Assembly (NCBI GenBank): GCA_964539825.1
Contig: CAZIKF010000070.1
Span: forward strand, 1 to 13,497
Direction of reading: 5' to 3'
Source: CAZIKF01 sp964539825
GTDB taxonomy: Bacteria > Muiribacteriota > UBA6191
DNA: 13,497 bases
Position numbers and translations under genes: made by a program. The notes beneath the pieces were generated by a model. It did not search any database. It was not told the origin of the DNA and saw only the letters and a program-made list of their open reading frames with translations. Position 1 is the first letter of the stretch; every line of letters begins with the position of its first letter. Positions 6,059 through 13,469 of the stretch are shown here, piece by piece.

Positions 6059-6262
6059 ATGCGGTTACTGTTCCCCTTACTTTATTTTTTGACTGTCATC
6101 ACCGGCCTCCATTCCCATTCTTGCCAGTCCTCCAGTATTGACGTGGAGATAGGACAGTCGACGACCTATACGGTATTTGGTTCGCTCGATGCCAGCTATG
6201 AAGTTCCAGGAACTGGAGGAGCTGAGGCCAGCATCACTCCTCTCTCGATTCCCCGTGCATAA
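6059..6262 (+). pseudogene. Signal peptide and N-terminal part of the RHS protein, cut off by an in-frame TAA
   Basis: This 67-codon frame encodes a signal peptide (MRLLFPLLYFLTVITGLHSHS…) and the start of a beta-rich domain (SIDVEIGQSTTYTVFGSLD…). It ends at TAA 6260-6262. The next gene, starting at 6308, is in exactly the same frame. Reading through the stop gives SGVFTISGNQIGVTF and continues without a break into TINWVGLEFDDAEGVCSFKV, so the beta domain spans the stop. The two frames are therefore one gene interrupted by a single nonsense codon. No Shine-Dalgarno is visible before this ATG. Without readthrough this piece would yield only a short secreted peptide. Confidence 0.75.
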
Positions 6263-6307
6263 AGCGGTGTTTTCACAATCAGCGGCAACCAGATAGGTGT
6301 CACCTTC

Positions 6308-9300
6308 ATGACAATTAACTGGGTAGGACTAGAGTTTGATGACGCGGAAGGTGTCTGCAGCTTTAAGGTAAATGTCGTTCCGCCCCCATCCATAAACTCC
6401 GGCTCCAACTTCATCTATTCGGGATCCACCGGTGATCCTGTCAATACCTTTACGGGTGAGCTATACATGAATGAGGGAATTGATCTGAACCTGGGGGGGC
6501 CCTTGCCTCTGGTGTTCAGCCGGTATTACTCCAGCTTCATTAAGAAAGATCGTTTTATCTCGTCGGAGATTGGGACAAACTGGGTTCATAACTTCGATCT
6601 AAAAGCCAGGATTGATTCCTCTTCCATTGATATCATTTACTACAAGGCAAAGGTGATTCAGTTTAGCGGATCAAGCGCTTCAGGCTGGACAGTCACCAGC
6701 ACTCAATCGGTTCCCTATCAACTCATGGAATCCGGTAGCGATTATGTGATGCTCGATCCTCAGTTAAACCGCTTTTTTACCTTCGATTCTGAAGGAAAGC
6801 TGACTCAAATCGAGGACACCCGAGGCAATATCCATCAAATTATCTACGACGATCACCACATAGATAGGATTGAAGATGGACTTGGCCGGATCCTGGACTT
6901 TGCTGTGGTGCACGATCAGACCTCGGAGCTTGATAGGTTGATTCAGGTCAGCGATGGGGTTCGCTCCGTTCAGTTTTCCCATGACACCTCGGGAAACCTG
7001 GTAAGTTTTACCGATCCGGAGTCAAACCAGACCCAATATACTTATGATTCTGCCGATTCGCAGAGTGCTTTAATGATTTCCCGCACCAGGGGGAGAGGAA
7101 ACATCCCCTATTCCCAGGAGTTTGACAGCGAAGGCCGGGTCGTTCGCCAGACGGACAGCCTGGGGGGACTCTTGACCCTTGATTTTCAGGATTCCAATAC
7201 AGTGGTAACCGGCCCGGACGGATCGGGATTTACCCATATTCACGCCAATGGCGCGCTGGTAAAGGAATCGTCCGCTGTATCAGGACAGGTTTTTATGAGT
7301 TCAGATAGTAGAGGCAGAAGAGCCATCGTCACGGATTCGCTGGGTGGATTAACCATGCTTTCCTATCATGAAGACAGTGGAAACCTATTCTCTCAAACTC
7401 TGCCTGATGGAAGTACTACTAACTGGACCTACACGTCCTCAATTATCAACGGATTTACACTATACACCTTAAGCGAGACCCTCTATCCCGATGGTACACG
7501 CGAGCAGTTTACTTATGATTTTTCGCTGAATATGACTAGCAGGGTGGATCGCTCTGGCGGTGTATGGCAGTTTGACTATAATAGCCGAGGTCAGCTGGTT
7601 TCAGAAACCAATCCTGAGGGTGGAAACCGCTCCCTTACCTACAACTCAGACGGTACCGTAAATACACGCACGGATTTTTCAGCAAACCTCAGCACTTTAA
7701 GTTACGATTCTCTGTTGCGTCTAAACCGCATTACGCACCCGGACGAAAATTTCCGTTCCTATACTTATAACGGAAATAGCCAGGTTCTAAGTATCACTGA
7801 TGAAGAAGGACAGCTGACGAGCTATACCTATGATGCTAACCGCAACCTTGCATTGGTGACCTACCCGTCAGGCCAGAGTCTATTGTTTACCTATGATGGT
7901 TTAGATAGACCCGCTGAGATTCGGGATGCCGACGGTAACAAGTTCCAGAGATCCTTTGACAGTGCAGGAAACCTGACCTCATTAACGGATCCGCTGGGTA
8001 ACACCAATCTTTTTCAGTTCAGTTCCAGCGGAAAACTACTGAGCGCAACGGACGCGGTAGGAAATACCTGGAGAAATACCTATGACTCCGAACAAGTACT
8101 GCTTTCATTAGAGGACCCCTCCGGTAACAGAGTGGATTTTTCCAGTGATTCCACCGGTAATCTCACGTCCACATCCCTGCCGGACGGAGCCCGCTCACAA
8201 AGAGTTAGGGATGTCATGGGGGAAGTTGTAACCCATTCCGATGGAAAGGGATTTATAACCACTTACACCTTTGATTCAAGAGGTCTGCTTAGGGGTATGC
8301 GTCTTCCCGGCGGAGAGCAGGTCAGTCTCTCCAGAAACAGGCTTGGTCAAATTACCTCCGTTGTTGATCCATTAGGGAATCTCTGGCAGAAAACCTTTGA
8401 TCCTGCAGGAAGATTGGCTTCCAGGACCGACCCATCTGGAAATGCGCTGAGTTTCACTTATGATTCGCGTAACCGGACTTCTAGTCTTAGCTACCCTGGC
8501 CAGCTCGGAACCGTTGAGCTTAGCTATGACAAAACTGGAAATCTTGAGAGTAAATCCTTTTCTGCGGGACTGACCATCACATATAGCTATGGGCTCGGTT
8601 CCAAACTCACTGGAAGTGATGGGTTATCTCTTGGCTACAATAATCGTGGTTTAATAACCAATAGCAATGGTATCCAAACCGACTATGATGCCGCCGGCCG
8701 ACTTCAAACCATTACTCTGGAACCTGGAAAAACCCTGGCTTATGTCTACAATTCCAGAAGTCAGATTGCCAGTATCACCGACTGGACAGGAGCAAGCGTT
8801 CAATTTGGATATGGGCAAGCCGGGGAACTCAATTCCCTGACACGATCCAACGGTATTCAGTCCATTCTTCAATATAACTCCCAGGGGCAGGTTTCCTCGA
8901 TCAATGTGGCCGGTTCTCAGACGCTAGCTACCATGAACCTGAAATACAATCACCGAGGTTTTTTAGAATCTGCTGATCGGAATCTGCCAGTTACATCCAC
9001 CCTCACAAGTAGCTCTACCAGTTTCTCCCATGGCTCAAGATTTGACATTAATTCCGGGGGGGCGGTTTATGATGCCCTGGGGCGCATGACTTCCGATGAT
9101 TCCACAACCTATGGATGGGACGCGGCAAGCAGACTTGTTTCTTCAGACACTTCAAGCTCCAATCGGACCTATACCTACGATGGCTCGGGTATGCTCCTGG
9201 GTTCCAACCAGTCCTCTGGGACTCTAACTTATACTTGGAACTATGCTTTTCCCTTGCCCTCCATGAGTGTGATGGGTGATGGGGACGGTAATCTCCGCTA

Positions 9301-10315
9301 CTTTGCATATGCACCGGATGGCAGCCTCTACTTTTCCATAGATCAAAACGGAAGCCACTGGTTCTATCATTATGATGAGACCGGAAACGTACTTTTCCTT
9401 ACCGATGACAATGGCGATGTGATCGGGGGTTACCAGTATGATCCATATGGCGAAAGTATTGCCGCTACCGCACCCCAGTCCAATCCGTTCCGATACGGGG
9501 GTAAACACGGCATCATCTATACCGATGGTCTTTATTTTATGCGCTCCCGTTTCTACCATCCCCAAATCGCCCGGTTCCTGTCCCCGGATCCTGCCAGGGC
9601 AGAAGATCCGATCCGGGTGAACCTGTACCAATACGCCCGTTCCAATCCACTCAAATACGTCGATCCGCTTGGAGATGAGAGCTATGAAGCCCAGGTGCGC
9701 GCACGTATTGAAGGATCGAGACGTGATTTCTTTGAGAAGTTTGGCTACGACTATTCCCTCAAGGAAGATGATTTACACCAGGAATTTGAAGATGTTCTGC
9801 GCACAAGAGCAGCCGCAAAGAGGGCTGCGTTGCTGAAAAAGGCGGAAGAGGAAAGAATTGCCCGGGAAAACCAGATGCGCACAGAACAGGAGGAGAGTAA
9901 TTTTAATGGGGACAGTCCCGTTGAACCCGAGGAAGAGGAAGCGGGTTCCACGGAGCGAAGACATCGTGACGGCTCCACTCGAACTCGGGAGGGTGATGGG
10001 TCCGGGGGAAGTACTCTCGAAGATGCCTGGGAGTGGACCGAAGATAAATATGAGGGGGCCAAGCCCCATGTGAAAACCTTTGTCACCTCAGTAGCTACCA
10101 ATTTTGCCGGCGGTCCCATACCCACCGATCTTCTAGGAGTACAGGAAGAGGGTACAAGACTGGTTATCGATCTTGTAGATCGAAAGGACCGAGAAGAAAA
10201 GTTACTAGGAGTCACAGAGAGAAGAGAGTTGAGACAGGGTGAAACCTATTGGGGAGATCTGATGCGCAAGGCAAAGGAATATACCATCGTACAGCTTCTT
10301 CTAATGCCCTTTTAG
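6308..10315 (+). CDS. RHS/YD-repeat protein with conserved RHS core and unknown C-terminal tail
   Basis: This is a 1335-residue open frame, or 1419 codons if joined to the part upstream of the TAA at 6260-6262. Residues 1-30 complete a beta domain. Residues 41-80 (TGDPVNTFTGELYMNEGIDL…GPLPLVFSRYYSSF) match the DUF6531 region that opens many RHS proteins. Residues about 150-1060 are a long array of YD repeats (for example YTYDANRNL, FTYDGLDRP, YVYNSRSQI), which wind into the hollow RHS shell. The RHS-associated core ends with YGGKHG, MRSRFYHPQIARFLSPDP, NLYQYARSNPLKYVDPLG (about 1063-1122). The 213-residue tail has a coiled-coil-like stretch (1165-1198), an acidic then Arg-rich low-complexity part and a hydrophobic end; no known toxin motif is visible. 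Starting here the protein lacks its signal peptide. An AGGTG eight bases before this ATG could allow reinitiation. Confidence 0.85.
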   Translation: MTINWVGLEFDDAEGVCSFKVNVVPPPSINSGSNFIYSGSTGDPVNTFTGELYMNEGIDLNLGGPLPLVFSRYYSSFIKKDRFISSEIGTNWVHNFDLKARIDSSSIDIIYYKAKVIQFSGSSASGWTVTSTQSVPYQLMESGSDYVMLDPQLNRFFTFDSEGKLTQIEDTRGNIHQIIYDDHHIDRIEDGLGRILDFAVVHDQTSELDRLIQVSDGVRSVQFSHDTSGNLVSFTDPESNQTQYTYDSADSQSALMISRTRGRGNIPYSQEFDSEGRVVRQTDSLGGLLTLDFQDSNTVVTGPDGSGFTHIHANGALVKESSAVSGQVFMSSDSRGRRAIVTDSLGGLTMLSYHEDSGNLFSQTLPDGSTTNWTYTSSIINGFTLYTLSETLYPDGTREQFTYDFSLNMTSRVDRSGGVWQFDYNSRGQLVSETNPEGGNRSLTYNSDGTVNTRTDFSANLSTLSYDSLLRLNRITHPDENFRSYTYNGNSQVLSITDEEGQLTSYTYDANRNLALVTYPSGQSLLFTYDGLDRPAEIRDADGNKFQRSFDSAGNLTSLTDPLGNTNLFQFSSSGKLLSATDAVGNTWRNTYDSEQVLLSLEDPSGNRVDFSSDSTGNLTSTSLPDGARSQRVRDVMGEVVTHSDGKGFITTYTFDSRGLLRGMRLPGGEQVSLSRNRLGQITSVVDPLGNLWQKTFDPAGRLASRTDPSGNALSFTYDSRNRTSSLSYPGQLGTVELSYDKTGNLESKSFSAGLTITYSYGLGSKLTGSDGLSLGYNNRGLITNSNGIQTDYDAAGRLQTITLEPGKTLAYVYNSRSQIASITDWTGASVQFGYGQAGELNSLTRSNGIQSILQYNSQGQVSSINVAGSQTLATMNLKYNHRGFLESADRNLPVTSTLTSSSTSFSHGSRFDINSGGAVYDALGRMTSDDSTTYGWDAASRLVSSDTSSSNRTYTYDGSGMLLGSNQSSGTLTYTWNYAFPLPSMSVMGDGDGNLRYFAYAPDGSLYFSIDQNGSHWFYHYDETGNVLFLTDDNGDVIGGYQYDPYGESIAATAPQSNPFRYGGKHGIIYTDGLYFMRSRFYHPQIARFLSPDPARAEDPIRVNLYQYARSNPLKYVDPLGDESYEAQVRARIEGSRRDFFEKFGYDYSLKEDDLHQEFEDVLRTRAAAKRAALLKKAEEERIARENQMRTEQEESNFNGDSPVEPEEEEAGSTERRHRDGSTRTREGDGSGGSTLEDAWEWTEDKYEGAKPHVKTFVTSVATNFAGGPIPTDLLGVQEEGTRLVIDLVDRKDREEKLLGVTERRELRQGETYWGDLMRKAKEYTIVQLLLMPF

Positions 10316-10328
10316 TAGAAAAAATCGC

Positions 10329-11036
10329 ATGATGAGACGAACTGGAATAATTTGGTTAGCGTTGTTTAGTTTCTGCCTCAAACAGGTACCGGCAGAAACC
10401 TATAGCTATGATGATAGCGGTAGGCTCATCAAAGTGGTTTATCCAGCCGGTCAGAGGATTGAATACTCCTACGACAGTGCAGGGAGTATGACTTCCAAGG
10501 GTTTTTTCACACCGGGCGAGCTACCCGGTGAGGGCTGGCATCTTATCAGTCCCGGAACCATAGATGACCTGGATGAGTTATTCAGTTCGCACGTAGGTAT
10601 AGAGAGTGTAGCCGGGTGGAATGGGACCACCTATGCCATCAAATATCGAACTCCCCCATCGATCAATCCCCACCCCATTCTCACCTCCACACAAGCCGGT
10701 CTTGGATACTGGATTCAATCCAGTACAGGTAGTGTGAGCGTGACGGGTGTTCAGGATTTTCTGCCACAGGATCTGGCATCTTACAACCTGGGAGATCTAT
10801 CGGGCTGGAGGCTCATGGGTACCCCTTCAAAGATCAGTGATCTGAATACTTTTTTTAACACGCTGCCAAGTGTAGGAGTTATCTGGAGTTATGACAGCGT
10901 CTCAAAGGAGTGGATGGCTTTCAAGCGTGGCGATGAAGTGAACAAAAACCAGCTCAATGAGCAGTTTGAAATGAATTTCAAGTCTCTAAGAGAAATCGAA
11001 GCCGGAACTGGATTCTGGATTTTTCTGGGTTTATAG
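10329..11036 (+). CDS. Exported small YD-repeat protein with a duplicated 'GW…G(Y/F)WI' module
   Basis: The 235-residue protein has a signal peptide (MMRRTGIIWLALFSFCLKQVPA, cleavage after residue 22) and then two YD repeats (TYSYDDSGRLIKVVYPAG and EYSYDSAGSMTSKG, about 24-58). The rest appears to be a duplication: module A (about 67-130) runs GEGWHLISPGTIDDLDELF … AGWNG … GLGYWIQ, and module B (about 157-235) runs LSGWRLMGTPSKISDLNTFF … VIWSYD … GTGFWIFLGL. Both share the order GW-L--G(T), D-L--(F)F, a tryptophan strand and a closing G-G(Y/F)WI. I do not recognise the module. The gene starts 13 bases after the RHS stop with no strong SD, so it is probably co-transcribed and coupled. It could be a partner or an RHS-derived surface protein; an immunity role is unlikely given the signal peptide, though not excluded. 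Confidence 0.7.
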   Translation: MMRRTGIIWLALFSFCLKQVPAETYSYDDSGRLIKVVYPAGQRIEYSYDSAGSMTSKGFFTPGELPGEGWHLISPGTIDDLDELFSSHVGIESVAGWNGTTYAIKYRTPPSINPHPILTSTQAGLGYWIQSSTGSVSVTGVQDFLPQDLASYNLGDLSGWRLMGTPSKISDLNTFFNTLPSVGVIWSYDSVSKEWMAFKRGDEVNKNQLNEQFEMNFKSLREIEAGTGFWIFLGL

Positions 11037-11142
11037 AGCTTAAGAATTCTTATCTTCCGCTCTTTCCTTTCCTCTTTCCCTTAGACATTGACTCGCCTTG
11101 ACGGTTTTTCGGCCTGTTCCCTTTTTTCTTTCCACCCACTAT

Positions 11143-11238
11143 CGCACAATAAGCGAAAAATAGCTCGACATAATAAGCGAATTATAGTACAACATAATAA
11201 GCGAATATATACACAACGTTAAAAGCGAATTTCACTCT
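11143..11238. repeat. Four direct repeats with an exact 24-bp period upstream of the Fic gene
   Basis: The core aagcgaa occurs at 11151, 11175, 11199 and 11223, exactly 24 bases apart. Copies 2 and 3 share the longer core acataataagcgaa. Copy 1 has acaataagcgaa and shares atag downstream with copy 2. Copy 4 is the most diverged (gttaaaagcgaa). The array ends 27 bases before the ATG of the Fic-fusion gene, so it covers the promoter region. A TATAGT (11183-11188) lies inside it. The most likely role is a set of operator half-sites for the DNA-binding N-terminal domain of that protein. Upstream of the array, 11053-11140 is pyrimidine-rich and holds no gene. Confidence 0.85.
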
Positions 11239-11265
11239 GCATAGTTGCGGGAAAGGTAAGGGGCC

Positions 11266-12783
11266 ATGGCTGCGCCATCCGAGAAACTTGCTGAATCACT
11301 TGAAGCCCTCAAAGAGTTTCAAGATAACGGAATTGTGGCTATCAGATCACGTGATCTCAGTCGTACACACCGGGAGCGGCTCGTACAGAACGGCTTCCTA
11401 AAAGAAGTCATCAAGGGCTGGTACATACCCATGCGTCCGGATAGACCGTCGGGAGAGAGCACTGCCTGGTATGCCTCCTATTGGGCATTTTGCGCTTCTT
11501 ATCTTCAAAGCAGGTTTGATAATGACTGGTGTCTGTCGCCCAAGCAGTCCTTATCTCTTCACGCGGGCAATTGGACGGTACCAAAGCAGCTTCTTGTACG
11601 CGCTAAGCGGCCAAGCAACAACATCACAAAGCTCCCCTTTGAAACGTCGTTACTGGATGTGAGGGCTGACCTGCCAGACCGAAAAGATACTGTCGTGCTT
11701 GACGGGTTACGCGCCTACTCGCTATCGGCAGCCTTGATTTCTTGCGCTCCTACCGCTTACAGACAAAACCCGACAGAATCACGGACGGTCCTCTCCATGA
11801 TCGGTGATGCTTCCGAACTTCTCGAACTCCTCCTTGATGGCGGCCATAGCACCATTGCAGGAAGGCTGGCGGGGGCTTTCCGCAACATCGGCAGGGAAGA
11901 TATAGCGGATAACATTACAAACACCATGAAAACAGCCGGTTATGATGTGAGGGAAAATGATCCCTTTGATGCACCAAGCCCGATAGTTTTCAGTAAACGG
12001 GAAGTTTCCCCCTATGTCAGCCGTATCCGGTTAATGTGGCGGGAAATGCGGGGACCGGTTCTTGATCTGTACCCTGAACCACCGGGCTTTCCCATCGATA
12101 ATGCTTTATACCTAAAACAGGTGGAAGACATATATACATCGGATGCCTATCATTCGCTTTCCATTGAAGGTTACCAGGTGAGTCATGAGCTAATTGAAAA
12201 GGTTAGATCGGGTTCATGGAACCCGGATAGTGACGAGCAAGACCTAAACCATCGTAATGCCCTCGCAGCACGTGGGTATTGGCAAGCCTTTCAGGCAGTT
12301 AAAGATAGCATCAAAAAAGTTCTAAACGGCCAAAATGCCGGTCAAACAGCTCAACAAGACCATAGTACATGGTATCGGGAACTCTTCGGCCCTGGCGTTA
12401 CGGCAGGTATCCTGAAACCTTCTGATCTTGCCGGTTACAGGAATGGGCCTGTATATATCCGTAAATCGATGCACGTTCCGCCTAACAGGGAAGCTGTGCG
12501 GGACTTAATGCCAGCCTTCTTCGACCTGCTGGCGGAAGAACAGGAAGCGCAAGTGCGCGTTGTGCTCGGACATTTTGTGTTTGTATATATCCATCCCTAT
12601 ATGGATGGGAACGGAAGAATCGGTCGCTTTCTCATGAACACGATGGTGGCCTCGGGGGGATATCCCTGGACCATCGTTCCAGTCGAAAAGCGCAATGAAT
12701 ATATGGCCTCCCTTGAAGCGGCCAGTGTAGATCGGAAGGTAGAACCATTCACGAGATTTCTAGCAGAGTGCCTCAATCCATAA
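11266..12783 (+). CDS. fic: Fic-domain AMP-transferase fused to an AbiEi-antitoxin-like N-terminus
   Basis: Fic enzymes transfer AMP (or another nucleotide part) to target hydroxyls. The 505-residue protein has the catalytic motif HPYMDGNGRIGR at residues 443-454 (consensus HxFx[D/E]GNGRxxR, Tyr replacing Phe; catalytic His443). Before it, SLSIEG at 297-302 matches the inhibitory [S/T]xxxE[G/N] motif, with Glu301 expected to block ATP positioning. An inhibitory helix N-terminal to the Fic fold defines class II. Residues 8-56 (LEALKEFQDNGIVAIRSRDL … LVQNGFLKEVIKGWYIP) look like the winged helix of AbiEi-type antitoxins, and residues 70-225 (SPKQSLSLHAGN, VPKQLLVRAKR …) continue in AbiEi style. 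A built-in repressor would fit the 24-bp repeats directly upstream. AAAGG and AAGGGG lie before the ATG. The AbiEi assignment is from pattern recognition; the Fic assignment is firm. Confidence 0.9.
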   Translation: MAAPSEKLAESLEALKEFQDNGIVAIRSRDLSRTHRERLVQNGFLKEVIKGWYIPMRPDRPSGESTAWYASYWAFCASYLQSRFDNDWCLSPKQSLSLHAGNWTVPKQLLVRAKRPSNNITKLPFETSLLDVRADLPDRKDTVVLDGLRAYSLSAALISCAPTAYRQNPTESRTVLSMIGDASELLELLLDGGHSTIAGRLAGAFRNIGREDIADNITNTMKTAGYDVRENDPFDAPSPIVFSKREVSPYVSRIRLMWREMRGPVLDLYPEPPGFPIDNALYLKQVEDIYTSDAYHSLSIEGYQVSHELIEKVRSGSWNPDSDEQDLNHRNALAARGYWQAFQAVKDSIKKVLNGQNAGQTAQQDHSTWYRELFGPGVTAGILKPSDLAGYRNGPVYIRKSMHVPPNREAVRDLMPAFFDLLAEEQEAQVRVVLGHFVFVYIHPYMDGNGRIGRFLMNTMVASGGYPWTIVPVEKRNEYMASLEAASVDRKVEPFTRFLAECLNP

Positions 12784-12828
12784 CCTCAAATCTAGTTTGT
12801 CCCCTGTTCTTCTTGTTTTCAGGGCCGA

Positions 12829-13119
12829 CTAACTATGCAAAGCCCTCAACGTGGCTTCCGGCTCTCGTTGAACGATTTTAAGAAGCGCTCTGGCCGGACC
12901 CCGTGGACTGCGAATTCCTTGCTCCCAGTTTTGCAAAGTTTTTAAGCTAACACCGATCATAGAAGCAAATTTCGATTGAGAAAGATTCAAACTCATGCGT
13001 ATGGTTTTGATATCCGGATCGTCATAGACAAACCGGCGGGAAGGGGACTGTTCTCCCTTTAAGATTTTCTTCGCTTGTTTCACACTTTCAACAAGTTCGT
13101 CAAAAAGCTGTTCGTCCAT
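12829..13119 (-). CDS. higA: XRE-family antitoxin (HigA/NadS type)
   Basis: The 96-residue protein is the second gene of a toxin-antitoxin pair. Its N-terminal third (DEQLFDELVESVKQAKKILKGE, residues 2-23) is the helix and linker that bind the toxin in this family. Residues 38-87 form the DNA-binding domain: IRMSLNLSQSKFASMIGVSL then KTLQNWEQGIRSPRGPA, the XRE helix-turn-helix (LSQ..FA...GVS..T..NWE.G...P) with the usual HigA/NadS ending ALLKIVQREPEA. Its ATG lies one base after the toxin stop, and GGAGGA inside the end of the toxin gene serves as its ribosome binding site, so the two are co-translated. It should neutralise the toxin and repress the promoter at 13441-13469. Confidence 0.88.
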   Translation of the reverse strand: MDEQLFDELVESVKQAKKILKGEQSPSRRFVYDDPDIKTIRMSLNLSQSKFASMIGVSLKTLQNWEQGIRSPRGPARALLKIVQREPEATLRALHS

Positions 13120-13120
13120 C

Positions 13121-13435
13121 TCAGTCCTCCAATTCCAATATCAAGCGCAATTTTTTGCGTTGATCTGTAGTCAGGTCTTCTTGCTTTGCCTTTGTATAGA
13201 TCATCAGCATGAGGATCTTTAGGTCCTCTGAAATCCAATAGTAGATCGCCCGAGACCCACTCCTTTTCCCTTTACCTCCAGATGCGACACGAACCTTTCT
13301 TAAACCGCCTGTGTCTTGAATTAAATCACCGACTTCTGGATTGCATACCAGGATATTTTGCAGATCCCTGTATTCTTCATCTGTTAAGATCTTTTGAACT
13401 TGCTTTGTAAAAATGGCGGTTTCAATGATCTCCAT
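13121..13435 (-). CDS. higB: RelE/HigB-family mRNA interferase toxin
   Basis: The 104-residue protein has the HigB2-like RelE fold. It opens with the strand-helix segment EIIETAIFTKQVQKILTDEE, then the strong family signature GGLRKVRVASGGKGKRSG with SRAIYYW (residues 43-67), and YTKAKQEDLT (80-89) followed by a C-terminal helix. These toxins cleave mRNA on the ribosome. Basic residues in the signature (Arg46, Lys47, Arg49, Lys55, Lys57, Arg58, Arg62) and Lys82/Lys84 are the expected RNA-contact and catalytic area. Gene order is toxin first, antitoxin second, as in higBA operons. No Shine-Dalgarno is possible for this ATG: a perfect TATAAT lies five bases before it, implying a leaderless message. 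The protein start agrees with the family, so the ATG is unlikely to be misplaced. Confidence 0.88.
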   Translation of the reverse strand: MEIIETAIFTKQVQKILTDEEYRDLQNILVCNPEVGDLIQDTGGLRKVRVASGGKGKRSGSRAIYYWISEDLKILMLMIYTKAKQEDLTTDQRKKLRLILELED

Positions 13436-13440
13436 AACAA

Positions 13441-13469
13441 ATTATACCCCAATGGGGGATAGGTGTAAA
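13441..13469 (-). promoter_or_regulatory. Near-consensus promoter of the higBA pair
   Basis: On the minus strand, TTTACA (13469-13464) is followed after exactly 17 bases by TATAAT (13446-13441). The -10 ends five bases before the toxin ATG (13435), so transcription should begin at or next to the A of the ATG. Confidence 0.75.
13443..13461. promoter_or_regulatory. Inverted repeat in the higBA promoter, probable HigA operator
   Basis: tataccccaatgggggata is an inverted repeat with 8-base arms (one mismatch) and a 3-base centre. It fills most of the -35/-10 spacer and overlaps the -10 box. Binding by the XRE antitoxin here would block RNA polymerase, the usual autoregulation of such pairs. Confidence 0.6.

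Noticed and set aside
11041..11052. Perfect palindrome taagaattctta just after the stop of the small YD-repeat gene
   Set aside because: It has no loop, few GC pairs and no T-run directly after it, so it is not a convincing terminator.
11143..11238. Plasmid replication iterons or a CRISPR array as explanation for the 24-bp repeats
   Set aside because: There is no Rep gene or AT-rich origin with DnaA boxes nearby. The repeats are contiguous units without unique spacers, and no cas genes are present. Position just before the DNA-binding Fic-fusion gene favours an operator array.
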